Assembly: GCA_965153455.1 (NCBI GenBank)
Contig: OZ234502.1
Span: 2,025,267-2,089,266, forward strand
Direction: 5' to 3'
DNA from: Sphagnum compactum
Taxonomy: Eukaryota; Bryophyta; Sphagnopsida; Sphagnales
Length of the DNA: 64,000 nt
The first letter of the stretch is position 1. Each line of letters starts with the position of its first letter. Under the pieces are notes generated by a model. The model was not told where the DNA came from. It saw only the letters and a program-made list of their open reading frames with translations, and did no database searches. The position numbers and the translations under genes were made by a program. Below are positions 22,696 to 35,575 of this stretch, one piece after another.

Positions 22696-25600
22696 CGTAT
22701 GTATTGTAATTACTGCATTTTTTGTGTTGTATAATTGTTTTTGGGTGACAATAGTTTAGTTGATTATTTTGTGTTTTTCCTTTACTTTTGCTTTGCAATC
22801 TTAGCAATTTTTTTTCCTTTTTTCCCATTTTTCAGCAACATTGTCTTTTCCACTATATGTAATCTTTCTGGTCATTGAGTTGTTCATTAGTTTATTGGCC
22901 GTGCCTTGGTAGGCAAGGATATTGTGTTTAGGTTCATTATAGAGTATAGTAGCTTAAGGGATTTTGGCCCCTAGGCAATAGGTCTATTCTTATATGAGGA
23001 TTTTTGAAAGATAATATTTTGGCTTGTGTTGAAACTTGAGATTAGTTATAGAGTTATAATATCTTGAAGGATTTTGGTTTTTTTTTAGAGGATTTTTTGA
23101 AGATTATATTTTCGCATGGTGAAATATTTGAGTTTTCATAATTCTTTTTTTGTCAATTGTATTTTTCACCTTAAAAACTCCAATAATCACATGCATGTGG
23201 GCTCCTAAGGATTGTTGATAAAGTTGACAACGATAACAAACGTGTTGTAACCAATGTGCAACATCCAAAGATCAAAAGAGGTTCTGCAAGTAATATTATA
23301 AATAAGAGTTTAGAGAACATATTTCTCCTAGTTTTTGTCCCAATATTGAAAAAAATTCATTCATTAGTTGCCATCAATATGAAAATTATACATGTCTGCA
23401 TTGATGGAAAATTAAACACCTAAACCATTGATTTTCAATGGATAACAGAGGATGGTAGCCTTTTGCAATGTAGAACATTTAAATCCTCCAAAAAATCATG
23501 TTGTGTTTGCACTACGTCGAAATATGGCATCATGACTAGGACATATGATTATGTATAGTTGAATTGGACTCATTGTACTCACATGTTTTGACATAATGTT
23601 AGTTAGATTTGAAATAAGGTTTGTGATTATAATAAGAGAGGGTGGAACAATTCTCCTCTTCTTTGCAACTTGTTCATTTGTTTTTGCCGTTGTTTATAGC
23701 AAAAACAATCCCCACCTCTTATATAGCTCAAGATGTTCATTAGAAGTGTGTTTTGTAATGAGCTTGTGCCATGTTGATCATTATAGTTTAAAAGTCCTTT
23801 GTTCTTCCCTTGGGACATATTCCTAGGATAAACTTGCACTACAAAAGGGTTGCATACAACACATCATAACATTTGTGGATTTCAAAATTTTATTACGACA
23901 ACACCATTAACAACAAAATATTCAATAATCAAAAGTGTGATGAAGAGAATACCACAATGTTTTATTAAATTAGAATTGAAGAATGAGGCATTGCCAAACT
24001 ATCTTCATATTAGGATTAGATGCCTCTTTTGATCCAATTGAGGGTGATCTGATCGGGGTGCTAATTAATGACATAAATTCATCACATTCATGTAACATTT
24101 TATGTGTTTCACTTGTTGATGCCATCTTTTTAACTACATGTATAAAACACTTGAAAAACCATGAAAGCACAAAACCTAATGAATTACTAAAACCACTTCA
24201 AACTTATAAATAGTTTTAACATAATCATATAAAATTACATTTCATACATTTAAGGTTCCATAAAATTACACCATAAAATAAGGAAAACATAGAACATAAA
24301 CAAAGGTACATTAAAAAAGAACCACCTCAAAATTGAACCATATAGAATTGGATCTCACCTTTGCACATAGTTGTAACACACATAATAGAGTGACACTAAA
24401 AGTTCAAAAGAGAATTTCTAAACTATTTTAGAATTGGATATAGATTTGGATCTCACAATTTTAAGGTTCCACAAATGAAACACCACAAATGAAACACTTG
24501 CACATGCACGCACACACTTCAAAATAAAGGAGAACCTGAACATGAACTACAAAACTTTTGAATTAGGAGGAGCTTCACCAAAAAAATTGAACAAACAAAT
24601 GAGAATAAAAGAAAGTTTCTAGAATTGAAACACACATTCATGAAATCTAAACTTTTGAACCAAGAGGAATGATTATAAATGAAACACACCCATAAGGAGA
24701 CCTTATGAGCTAGGAGTTGAACACACACACCCCAACCCCACTAGAAATGAAAAACACACATTTAGGAGTTATAAACTTCTAAACCATGAAGAATTAAACA
24801 TATACATACTAAAGCCATTAGAAAGGAAACAAACACACACACGTAGAACTAGAGCTCTTGAGTACACGAGAACAAACCACCAAATATGAAAGAAACACAC
24901 ATGTTGAATCACACACATGTTAACTTAGAGTTTTTACAAAGAGAAAAGTAGATCACTAGAAATGTTGAACCAAAGTTTTTGCTTAGAGCAAACCACATTA
25001 TCATTTTTCTTTGCAACTCTTTGTGGAAGGTGAAAAATTTACCTCAATGTAGTAGACCACAAAAAATCAAGAGTCGAATGCTTAAAACGTAAATAAAAAA
25101 CATGCAGCATACCATTAGAAATCAAAAGTAAACCACTAAAACACTCAAAGTTGAAGTATGAAATTTGATGCCTACACACACAACACAATGCAAAAATGAA
25201 GACCACCAAAACATACACAATGCAATGTGAAAACACACACAACACAATAGGTTGCTACAAAACACAAACAAATGAAGTTTTCAAAAAGAAATGCAAACAC
25301 AATGCACAAGCTCTTTAAAGGAAACGTATACATAAAGAGTTGCCACAAAGCACAAACTCAAAGTGTAAAAAGAAAAAAGTTCTCAAGAGGAAAATGATGG
25401 GAAAAACCCTAAACATCTTTAATAGACACTAAAACCTAGGGAGGTCTTCAAAGGTTTCCTCCACTAAAAATAGGCAAGTAGAAGGTTCCGAGTTTTACCC
25501 CATTCTATATAGTGATATCAATTAATGGGTAAAGGTTTTATTGAAAATTATTAATATTTGGATCCAGTTATGTTAAGTTATTGATACCTTGATCGAAAAT

Positions 25601-28600
25601 TACTAGTTCTAAAATTTAAATTTGAGCACATGCACAACATTAAATAAAATGAAGATTCAATGTTAAAATTTGTAACTTGGACCTAAATTCACATCTTTTT
25701 ATTAAAAATAAGACAAAAATTAAACATTGGATTGATCTTTTGCAAAATTTCAACCCAAAATTGCAACCATGAAAAAACAATTCTGAAAACATTTTTTAAG
25801 TCCATGCAAATTGATTTATTTTTTGAAAAGTTGACAAGTAGGTTGAACTTTAGAATTGAATATTAATTTTTATTCATTATTGAACTCCATACCTATGTAA
25901 ACCATGATATTAATTTTTTAGATTATATAATATCTAGCATACAAAAGTGTGTGATGTTTAGATGAAATTAAACCTAGTTGAGAACTAGGCCCAAAGGTTT
26001 TTGAATTTTTAAAAAAATGTTAGAAATGGAATTGCATGGTTTTTAAAATAGGAAGAACCAAGTTCAAACCTACATTTGAAAAACCTCCAATTTCTTTTCA
26101 AAAATCAAAACCGAAAGTTCTTTTAAGAAAGAAAAATTGCACAACACTAATTACAACATGGCTTGTCCATGTATAGGTTTTGCCTTGGAGGATTGTCCAT
26201 TAGGTAATTTTTATTTTTGTGTTTTTAGAAATAACAAAGGAAATTTTTAAATTTTTATCTACTTTTGATTTTGAAGCTTGAGTTTTCTTGAGTTTGTGGT
26301 AACTTAGTATTTTGAACGATATTTCTTTTTGTCTTTCTTGGTTGGAATTCCTTTATGTTATTATTTTTTCTTTATTTCTCATTTATAATTAAAAATGTTG
26401 AATAGGTGGAAAATTTTTGCTTAGTTGTAACAAGTTTGGTGAATCAAAAGCTTCATCCAACTATAAAAGATGTAATGGTCAAAGAGACATTCTATTTCAA
26501 ACCATCCTATTCGATTTGATGCGATTTGAAATATGGCCCATCTCTTCATTGTCTCAATTATATTCACACAATAAATGTTTTCCCTTGAAGGAAACAATGA
26601 ATAACAGATCATCCAAACACCACAACAAGTATGTCATAAATTTGAAAGCCTATCAATCAATATTGTAATACCTTTCTAGGTTCTACAATAATTATATTAA
26701 ATACTAAAATTCAAAGAAATTGCTTGCTCAAAACCTTGAAAGTTTACAAAAATTCATGATCATCTAGGATGAACTTTTGGGAATTTCAAATAAATGTGTA
26801 CATTGTATGTAGGATTTTTTGTTTTCTTTGTTTTTACTCTTCAATACCTAATATACAAATGATGTATCAATTAATTATTTACCTACGTTTTGCTTAGCAA
26901 GTTGCAACAACTTCAATGTCTATTGCCCCTCACTTAAGAAGTTGTAAGATAAATTAGAATTCTTAGTATTTGCAACCAAGAAATGTGATGAAGAAAGGAA
27001 ATTGTGTAATTACTTGTTTTCTATTAAAATTCTTTCATTTTGACATTAAATGCAATGATCAATCATCATAGTCCAATGTTTTTATTTGGATATTATTATT
27101 ATTATTATTATTATCAAACTTGATTATGAAAAATAATTATTTAACACTTGAATGATGAACTAGATTAGGTATTAAACGATATATTTTGAAGGTGGGTTTT
27201 TATGACAATATTGGGCATCATGGTTGGTCATCCCCTTACTACATTTAAAATTTGTATCGATTTTCTTTTATCTATAGAGTTACTAACAAATGTCAAACAA
27301 GTTGACATAAGTACACTTTCTATTTAGTGGCATTTTAAGTCTCTACATAATTATGGCCACATTAATAATCCAATCTAGGGTAATCCCTTTCAATTCACTT
27401 CCAACTTGAAAAAGAAAAGACCCATAAATCTTGCCAACTTTACATAATTGATTTGATCTTCAACCCTTTTCAACAAGCAATTCACAATTTAAAGTTTTGC
27501 ACCTATGGTGGAAATTGTAAGAAATTGTTAAATGCAACATTAGAACTAATCACTTCATGTATTGATTTTCTTTAATTAACAAACTCCAAAATCTTGAGTA
27601 AGAGAAACATGGTATTCATGATTCACATCACATTGTATCTTTCTTCAAACTTTCTTTCAACATCCAAACTAAACACAAGCTTAACCCAGAAGCTTTATCT
27701 CTATCTATACCCATTTTACTTTTACCGAGAGGCTTAGTTTAAAGTGTAATTCAAACCAACATGCACATATAGGATTACAAAACTAATTGTTAGATGCAAG
27801 GTTTACAAACTCATTGGTAGAAATTTTAACCAAATTCAATCAAGGATGATGAGCTATCAAAGCTACATTATGGGGTCATGTGGCACTCATGCTGACAAAC
27901 TTAAATACTCATTAAACAAATTTTAAGCCAAAATGCAATTCACTAAATACTAATGAAACCTTGCAATTTCTATTATATGTGAATGCGAGAGACTTTAAAA
28001 GTGGGCAACAATTTCAAAAGGAAGTGAGGTTATTGTTAGTCTTGGAACTCGGTAATCAATTTGTAAATGGGTTTGTGAAATTAGCCCCCTACTTATCCAC
28101 CCTCCTTTGCTAGCAAGTTCACTATGAAAACAAAACTGAAAATATTTAACTTCCATCTTTTCTAATGTTTTCCAAGAATTTGTGATGTACCCACAATGGC
28201 AATCATTCAAGAAAAGATTTAACAAAATTTGTTTACAAGAAAAATATGAAAGTGAAATCATTTAAACATGCTTCTATATTTGTTGGCTTCTTATAGGAAC
28301 TTAATGTAGAGTCCAATGAACTACTTTATAAAATATTTTTTAGTTTTAATGTTAAAAAACCTCTAAACCCCTAATTCTTTGCATTTAAAAAAACATTTGG
28401 TAATTGATGAAATTTTCGCACAAAAAAATCCATGTTCTCTACTGATTTACATTAACCATTTAGAGCTCAATAATATTTGGTACAAGTGATTTTGATTGGG
28501 TAGAAATATGCTAGGTTGTTTGTATCCAATATTAAAGCTTTGTCAAGATATTTGACCTCCTAGGATAACAACTATAGTAAGAGGATTACAAAGGCATTTT

Positions 28601-29620
28601 TTTAAATTTTAAAGGCAATATATTTTGACCCCAATTAGGCATCCATAGAACGAACACCAACTACTACCATATTATCACATTACAAATTAGGGTTAACTAC
28701 TCAACAAACAATTTGAGGACCCAATTTGAATGCAAGTAAACAAATTTAAATATGCTTGAGTTCAAAGGATAAGACCCTTTCACCCAATTTGCCCTACATA
28801 GGATGAATTCTTAATCATGGGGTCAAAACATATTATCTTTACCTTTAGTTATTTGAATACCCTTTGTGATTGTATAGATAGTTTTGTTCAAAAAAAGTCA
28901 TAAAAGAGAAAAGAGAGATATAGTAAATTATATATTCACATATATAATAACATTGAAACATTCCACTCTGATAAAATCAAAATAAAGTGGGTTGGGAAGA
29001 TCGCCCTTGATGTGGAGCTAGAGCACTAATGAAACAAAAACTAGCATGGGGTTTTGTCATGGCCAAATTAATCATTTTAAAGAAGGATCTTCCCTCAAAG
29101 CAACTAAATGGCTATCAAAGAATGCCAAGACAAAGTTTTATGATAAAAGGCTTGGACATGATAACTTTATATGTGCTTGAATTTTATGAAGAAAATTATG
29201 CGGACATTATCACTAGTGTTTTTGTTTTTGTTCTTCAACTTTGAACTATTCAAAACTAACAAAATTAGAAAAAATAGTCAAATTTAAACTAGAATTTATT
29301 TGTAATTCCCTTTCTCTAACAAGAAAAATGATGAAATTTGTTAGTAAAAAACATTGCTAATCACTCTTAGATGGCCAATATCATACTTACCTTGGCAACT
29401 TTGACACATGTCCATTGAATAAATAATTAATTTCATTTCAACAAATAGAATATTCTTGAAGATTCAAATATTTTCCTTCACAAATTCTTGTTAATTGAAA
29501 TATATATATATATATTCATTTTTAGAAATAATATAATTAGTGTCAAAGCTGCCAAGGTAATAAGGTATAGAAGATCATTGCCAAAGCCAAATTCTGATTC
29601 AAATGACCTATCATGATTTT
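22696..29620. other. AT-rich intergenic region without recognisable genes
   Basis: About 6.9 kb of AT-rich DNA with only short open frames. Visible content: CA-rich purine tracts at 24360-25380 with many ACACAC runs, an (ATT)n tract at about 27089-27115, a (TA)n tract near 29500-29515, and near 28140-28220 a fragment resembling the 278-bp repeat unit (TTTGTGATGTACCCACAATGG). No transposase motif could be read with confidence. Confidence 0.6.
27089..27115 (+). repeat. (ATT)n microsatellite
   Basis: About eight ATT units. Confidence 0.9.
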
Positions 29621-30734
29621 GAGCATCTCCACCCTCATCTCGCTATATGGGCCTTTACTAGTGTTGAACACACCTTCCATAGAGTGTTAACAATTTCCCC
29701 GTTCTATTCCATAAACATCCATTCACAGCCCATTTTGTGAAATTGGTGTACATGCTTACATATTTACAAGTTCAAACTCAATTTCATGTTATTTAAAGGT
29801 TGTACTTCATCCAAAATAGTCTGCACATACCATTACAGTAGTTCGAACTCAATTTTATGGGTTTAGGGTTTAGGGTGAGTGGGGCCTAAACCTCGCACAT
29901 ATTGAATGGCCCACTCACCGAAGAAGGTGACAAGCACCACAAGGTGATTCCATTAGGCGGTAAGGGGCTTTTCCAGGGTAGGTTGTAAAATGTTAAAATT
30001 CAAAGCACTTAAAGAAAGGGTAGAAAGTGGAGGCTGCAGAGCCTGTCTGTACCCACTTAGGAAAAAGCATGGAAAAAAGTGCCTGAATAGTAAATAGGTC
30101 ACCAAAAACCAGTCTCCTAATTAGGGTTTTTGGTTGACCTAAAAAACCAAAAACCCTAAAACCCTAAACCCTAAACCAATGAGTAAAGGGGGGTTTAAGG
30201 TTTAGGTTTAGGGTTTAGGGTTTCCTTTGTATTTGGGGGACGCTCCCCAGCCTCAATTTTCCTGAGAGCAGGATTTAGTTTTAAGGTTTAGGGTTTTTGG
30301 AACCCTAAACTCAAAAACCAAAAACCCAAAAACCCAAAACCCTAATTTCAAAGTTGAATGTCATTCAAAATATCATTCATGTACACGTTTTTATGTGCAG
30401 GAGAAGATCTCGTTATGGGGGCCTTTCGGATTTGAGATCTTTAAGGCCAGTAGGTCAAGAATTTGGTGTATCTTCTGAAATTCAGAAGACCCAGGCCCAC
30501 TACGAGTTGTACTGGGCCTTCTTCCGAATCAATTTCGAAAGATCTATAGGACAAAGTCCCAGAGAAAGTCAAATAGGACAAATTTCAAGCTAAAGAGCGA
30601 CCTGAAAATACAAATGGAAAAAAGTGCCAGTGCTTTACAGGGTTCAAACTCAATTTCATGCTATTTGAAAGCTTGTACTTCGTCCAAAATATTGTACACA
30701 AGCCATTACACTGCTGCTGCTGGTGGAGATGCTC
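29621..30734. mobile_element. Candidate non-autonomous DNA transposon enclosing telomere-like tracts
   Basis: The ends are perfect 13-base inverted repeats, GAGCATCTCCACC at 29621-29633 and its complement at 30722-30734. The bases just outside are TTT on both sides, a possible 3-bp target duplication. Inside, a block of about 53 bases (TTCAAACTCAATTTCATG onward) occurs as direct repeats at 29768-29820 and 30644-30696. Telomere-like tracts at 29859-29876, about 30143-30176 and about 30192-30222 face each other. No transposase is encoded. The 13-mer also occurs once at about 1278-1290. Element class is uncertain; a 3-bp duplication would suit PIF/Harbinger. Confidence 0.5.
30143..30222. repeat. 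Head-to-head telomere-like tracts
   Basis: A CCCTAAA run on the plus strand is followed after about 20 bases by a TTTAGGG run, so the two can fold back on each other. A third tract lies at 29859-29876 and a degenerate one continues to about 30345. Confidence 0.85.
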
Positions 30735-31287
30735 TTTACACACATAGCAACTAAAACTCTCTCTTAACTTGTAACCAAAATATAAAGTGTGACATCATGA
30801 ACTCACTAACACAAAAAAATATTCTGACAAAGCACAACTATGAAGATACTTTTTGTAACAATTCTACCAGTCAAAGAAAAATCATGACTTCATGGTGTTT
30901 TTAAAAAAAATTTGGCCTTCTTCCTCAAAATCTTCACAATGTGCCAAAGCTCATCGTCTTCTCCAATCCAGAAGCGTTTGGGTTCCCTGAACTCTAGGAG
31001 CGATTGAAATTGCAAACGTTTTTTCGTTGTTGTCATCATCATGGTGTCATTGTCATCTTGGAGTTTCGATTAGTGCCACTTTTGGTTTGTTGCAGGGATC
31101 TTTGGAATTGAGAGGGAGTTTAGTGTAGCGAAAAGCCCAAGGCCTTCCTTTTACTGAAGGAAGGCCTTGGGCTTTTACCGAAATAAGGGCACATGTGCGA
31201 GGCAGAGTGTTTGCATATTTTTGATGCCAAGTTTAGGATTCTTCTTCACCTATGAATGATGGGATGATGGGATGACAATCACAAAAG
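30735..31287. other. 3' flank of ascorbate oxidase
   Basis: No gene is seen. It should contain the 3' UTR and poly(A) site of the minus-strand gene. The notable element is the perfect hairpin at 31131-31176. Confidence 0.6.
31131..31176. other. Perfect 20-bp stem, 6-base loop hairpin
   Basis: Arms at 31131-31150 (AAAAGCCCAAGGCCTTCCTT) and 31157-31176 pair without mismatch around loop TTACTG. It lies about 110 bases beyond the ascorbate oxidase stop codon in transcript direction, so it may be in the 3' UTR or mark a small foldback insertion. Confidence 0.9.
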
Positions 31288-33577
31288 TCACCAGTTTGGT
31301 TTGGTGAGGCCACAGCCTAAAGTCTGTGAAGGGATGTGAGGCAATTTATGTATGCCTTCCGCAAAGACGGTACCCATCCCCATGAAGAAATGGGGCTCCA
31401 CATGGCAGTGGAAAGACCAAACGCCGGGATTATCAGCAATGAACCGGATGGCCACCCAGCCGTAGGGAAAGACGGCCACTGTGTTGCGGAGCGGCGGATT
31501 CACAAGATTGTAGCTTTGGGCAGGATCTGTTTGGGGATCGAAAACCCCTTTCCCATAGCCAAGTACCCAGAAGTGATGTCCATGGAGATGCCATGCATGA
31601 ATCTCGCTGTTGTTGGGGTTCAAAGTATTGGTGTTTTGAACGACTACGTCCACAACCTCGCCCAGTTTGAAGACGTAGACGCCGTTTCCGTAACGCGCGT
31701 GAGTGGAATTGGGATTGGGCGTGGCGAAGATGTCCAAGTGGTTGTCGCTCGGGGGAGGTCTGTCAGGCGGTGGCGTTTGGTCAAAGGCTTTCCAGAGCTT
31801 GAACTTGAAAGCTGCGAGGACGGGAGTCGCCGTTGGGACGTACGAGATGTTGTTGATCGCCCATTTGATGTGTCCGTCGATCGTGTTCTGCGTGGTCAAG
31901 AAGATGAGCAATCTGTCTGATTTCGCGGGAGGTGCGGAATATTCCAATCCGGTCTTGGCAGCGTACTTCTCCGCTTGTGCGACGGTTACCGCAAAGTCGT
32001 TCCACAGAGGACTCTGGGGAGCTGGAGTTGGAGGGAGAAGAAGCCCTGATGATGAGTTCGACGGCAGGTATTGTAGGACGGCGAGTCCTGTGGAGGTTGC
32101 AGGCTTTCTCCCTCTCACATTCAGACCTACCCAATAGTTGCGAGTGGGTTCTTGGTTGGCGGTGATCAGCACGGAGTAGGATTGTCCAGAGTAGATATCG
32201 AGATTGTCCACCACAAAAGGCTCCACATAGTGGCTGTCGGCTGCCACTACTGTCATGTTATGGCTCTGCAGTACTTCATGAAACACCCATTAAACATATG
32301 ATCATCAACAAGATTGCATCATCATCAGTGCGATGATGATGATGATGATATTATCATCATCTTTTGGCAGCAGATGATGTCATGCAACGCGGTAAGTACG
32401 CAAGCTGAGTGTAGCAAAAGGAAGTAAGTACCTCGATTATGAAGTTGATTGAAGAGAGTAGAGCCACACTGCCGAGGCGCAATCGGTAAGTCTTTCCAGG
32501 TTGCACGGGCAACACAAAAGGTGCCGCGCAGGCGGCGTTTGCAGAGGCATTGCATTGCAAGCAATCTGGCGAACCAACAGGACATAAGTCCAACGAGCAA
32601 TTGTACTTCCCACGCCCCTGGATGAGCAGCGACTGCAGCAGCAGCCATGATCCCACAACCACCACAAAACCATCATGAGGAGTTCTTCTAACAGATGATC
32701 AGCAGCAACAGACCAGCTCAGAAATGAACACATAAACCAATCCCTAACCAGATGAGATTAGTATGCACCTGTGGTTCTCCGACAAACTCGAACGGGATGC
32801 TGGAGAGGCCCAGCTCTTGTAGGTAGATCGACTGGTGATACCAGTCGGTAAGCAACAGGCTAAACTCACCATCATACAAAAAGGGCTCCTTCTCCCCCGG
32901 GGGCAAGCTGACAATCAGCGAGCCAAAGAGACCCGCTGCTCTTTGCATCCCCAAATGCCCATGGTAGAAATACGTCCCAGACTGCAATGAATCAATCCAC
33001 CCACCCACCCACCAGCTGATGATGATCAGATCCTCAAAACAAGCTGCAGTAGCTTATATTCTCATGCTAGAAATTCAGCTGCCGCATACAGATCAGCTGT
33101 TGCAAAACGAAATCAAAATCTAGAGAAGAATACAAATGGGTACCCACGCACCTTATCGACAACGAACTTGTAGGTGAAAGTCTCGCCGGGGTTGATGGGA
33201 CACTGGGAAACAAACGCAGTCCCATCATAGAAAGGAGTACCTCGCTGGTGAATACCATGCCAGTGAATGGTAACACCTTCTGTGGGAAGATTGTTCTTCA
33301 GATTCACCACGACGGTGTCTCCCTGAACTGCTTGAATGGTGGGCGATGGGAATTGCCCATTGACAGCAATGATCAACCTCTCTACGCAATCAGGCGCAAC
33401 AAAGAGGTAATCCACAGTCCAATCAAATTCCACAACTGCAGCTTGTACTGCAGCTTGCTCTCCTCCTAGTGCTGCAGCTAGCAACACCGCCACTAGACTA
33501 AGTACTGCTATGCGTAATCTGAGCAGTACCCACAACCCCGAGTACGATCTGTGAACCTCTCCCTGCTGCATCTTCAT
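31288..33577 (-). CDS. L-ascorbate oxidase (multicopper oxidase)
   Basis: Four exons on the minus strand: 33152-33577, 32769-32981, 32432-32632, 31288-32265; predicted 605 residues (Arabidopsis enzymes are about 570-580). The enzyme oxidises ascorbate with O2 reduced to water, normally in the apoplast. Residues 15-37 form a hydrophobic signal or anchor segment. All copper ligand motifs are intact: HWHG at about 105-108, HGH at 149-151, [10 protein letters not shown] from about 503, and [12 protein letters not shown] from about 566 with the axial Met. Ascorbate-oxidase hallmarks separate it from laccase: [76 protein letters not shown] and a C-terminal GCGLTK. The first ATG (33577) and the third codon are both possible starts. 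About 20 bases upstream begins a dispersed repeat shared with two other sites in the window. Long antisense open frames here are shadows. Confidence 0.95.
32310..32360. repeat. (CAT)n/(ATG)n imperfect microsatellite in ascorbate oxidase intron 3
   Basis: CATCATCATC and GATGATGATGATGATGAT runs face each other and could pair in the intron. Confidence 0.8.
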
Positions 33578-33593
33578 CGTACTCAATTCCTTG

Positions 33594-33701
33594 TAATCAC
33601 ACAAGAAGCTCTTGGATGATTCCTTCCCTTGTGGGAAAATTGTCTAAGTTCACCTCCAAGAATAGACTAAAAACACAAGTAATAGGGAATTATTGTGCAA
33701 C
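33594..33701 (+). repeat. Dispersed repeat R, partial copy at the ascorbate oxidase 5' end
   Basis: Matches the reverse complement of about 55755-55870 with only scattered differences. Shared blocks: GCTCTTGGATGATTCCTTCC, CTTGTGGGAAA, TTGTCTAA, TCCAAGAATA and TTTGTGCAAC-like ends. It starts about 17 bases upstream of the ascorbate oxidase ATG, so it covers part of the leader or promoter. Confidence 0.85.
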
Positions 33702-34393
33702 TAGTGGGTACCCGTGACCTTCGGACACTGTGAAGTCCCTTGGTTTCTTTAAACCGAGAGAGACACACACAAAGGTGCAAAGCAGTTAATTTTAATTATT
33801 TTTTGTGGCGAAAATCCGTTGAAAAGTTCCCCATGAAAACATACATGGTGAAGCGAGATGGTAACCCTAACCCCCTTAAGTTTGGTGGGGAGATAATGTT
33901 TTGCATCTTGGGGGGTGGGCTGGGTGAGCCGGGTGGAGTCGTGTCCAATGCCCACATGTTCTGAAAATAGTTTAAATTGATGACCCAATCCACATCATAG
34001 CCCAATTAAAGGCAGTCAAGTTGGGATGCACTTACAAAATCAAAGTAAAAAATGACGTCCAATGCCCACATGTTCTGAAAACAGTTTAAATTGATGACCC
34101 AATCCACATCATAGCCCAATTAAAGGCAGTCAAGTTGGGATGCACTTACAAAATCAAAGTAAAAAATGACCATTGACGTATGCAAACCTTGACTTTATAC
34201 ACAGCTTTATCTCAACCATTATTGAGTAAAATAGTAAAGAATAATTTTGAACCTACTCCATAATCCATTATAATCCAGTGCTAACCCTAACCCCCTTACC
34301 CCCAAGGAGGACGACCGGACAGATAGACACCTAAAATATTATATATAGTGGGTACCCGTGACCTACGGGCACTGTGAAGTCCCCCGGTTTCTT
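33702..34393. repeat. Direct repeats about 640 bp apart
   Basis: TAGTGGGTACCCGTGACCT followed by CGG(A/G)CACTGTGAAGTCC and GGTTTCTT occurs at 33702-33752 and 34346-34393. The pair could be the ends of an inserted element or a local duplication. Confidence 0.75.
33944..34170 (+). repeat. Tandem duplication, period 114 bp, two copies
   Basis: Copies at about 33944-34056 and 34058-34170 are nearly identical (TCCAATGCCCACATGTTCTG to AAAAAATGAC), with one difference noted (AAAATAG versus AAAACAG). It is therefore recent. Confidence 0.95.
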
Positions 34394-35575
34394 CAAACTT
34401 GGTTCATGTTTTAGTTTTTTCTAGAAACTTTTATCTTTTTTATTTTTTATTTTTATGTGTTTTATGTTTTTATTATTATTTTGTATAATAGAAATAAAGT
34501 GTTTCTTTTTCACTTTTATATTTTTGTTTATTTGGATGCAAGTTTGAAGTTTGGAGAAAGAAGACACACCTCATTTTGTTTCAAGTAGGGTTTTTTTTCA
34601 TTATTATAAGTTTTATTTTTTCTTATTTTTTACTCTTTGTTTGGTTTCTTCGTTTTAAATTTTTTTTTCTTTTAAAATTTTTTTTATTGTATTTCCCTTT
34701 CCTTGTTTCATTTGTTTCCATTCCTTTTTTATAGTTTTTGCGTTTTTACTTTTTTTTTGTTTATGTTTGTTTCATGTTTTTATTTTTTCTATTCTTATTT
34801 TGTCTATCTTCATTTTTTTCTATTTTTATGCATTTATTTATTTATTTTGTTTCTATTTTCTTTTTCAAAAAAATTCTAGTTTTTTTAATATGTTTTATAA
34901 TGAAAATAATTTAAAAAAACTTTGTATTTTTGTTTGATTAGATGCAGGTTTGAAGTTTGGAAAAAGAAGACAAACCTCAGTTTTTTTTTCAAGTATGGTT
35001 TTTTTTCTCTTTCTTTTGCTCATTGTTTTGTTTCTTATTTTTTGTCATGTATTTTTTGATTTTCTTTTAAGATTATCTTACTATATTTCCCTTTTTATTT
35101 TATATGTTTTCATTTTGTTTCTATTTTAAAGTGTTTTTAAAAAGTTTCTAATTGTTAAAGTGTTTTTTGTTTTTATTTTTTTTCTAGTTTTTTCCCTTTG
35201 AAAAAAATATATTTGTTCGGTTTTTTTCTTTTTTGTTACAACTTTGTTTCATTTTATTTATTTATTAATAACTTGTTTTCTTCTTTTTTAATTTGAAATT
35301 TCTTGTGTTGTTTTCAAAAGATTTCTTCTCTTGTTTCCCATTTTTTTTCAACAATTTTTAGTTTTTAAAAATTAGTTTGTAGCTTTTGGCAAAGTGCAAG
35401 ACTACAGGATTGGATCGCATAAACATTTGGATAAACTGCTGTTGCCGCCATTACTCCTCCTCCTCCTCTTCCATCATCTTCTTCTTCCGGGATGAGGAAC
35501 TTGGATGGATGGATGTCAAGACGGATGAAGAGACGAATGGATGGAAAGGACGACCACCCAAGGATATTATATAAG
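34394..35575. other. T-rich low-complexity region
   Basis: About 1.1 kb in which the plus strand is dominated by T runs. It contains one internal direct repeat (34523-34597 and 34927-35000, offset 404). No gene is visible. From about 35380 composition becomes mixed and (CTC)n and (GGAT)n short runs appear. Confidence 0.75.
34523..35000 (+). repeat. Direct repeat inside T-rich region, offset 404 bp
   Basis: Both copies carry GATGCA(A/G)GTTTGAAGTTTGG, then A-rich GAAGACA(C/A)ACCTCA, then TTTCAAGTA(G/T)GG. Confidence 0.85.

Noticed and set aside
31336-32165. Long plus-strand open frames (up to 194 codons)
   Set aside because: They lie antisense to exon 4 of ascorbate oxidase, whose frame has all copper motifs; they are shadows of its GC-rich coding sequence.
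31288-33577. Laccase
   Set aside because: The copper motifs are shared, but the blocks [32 protein letters not shown] and the GCGLTK end are those of ascorbate oxidase.
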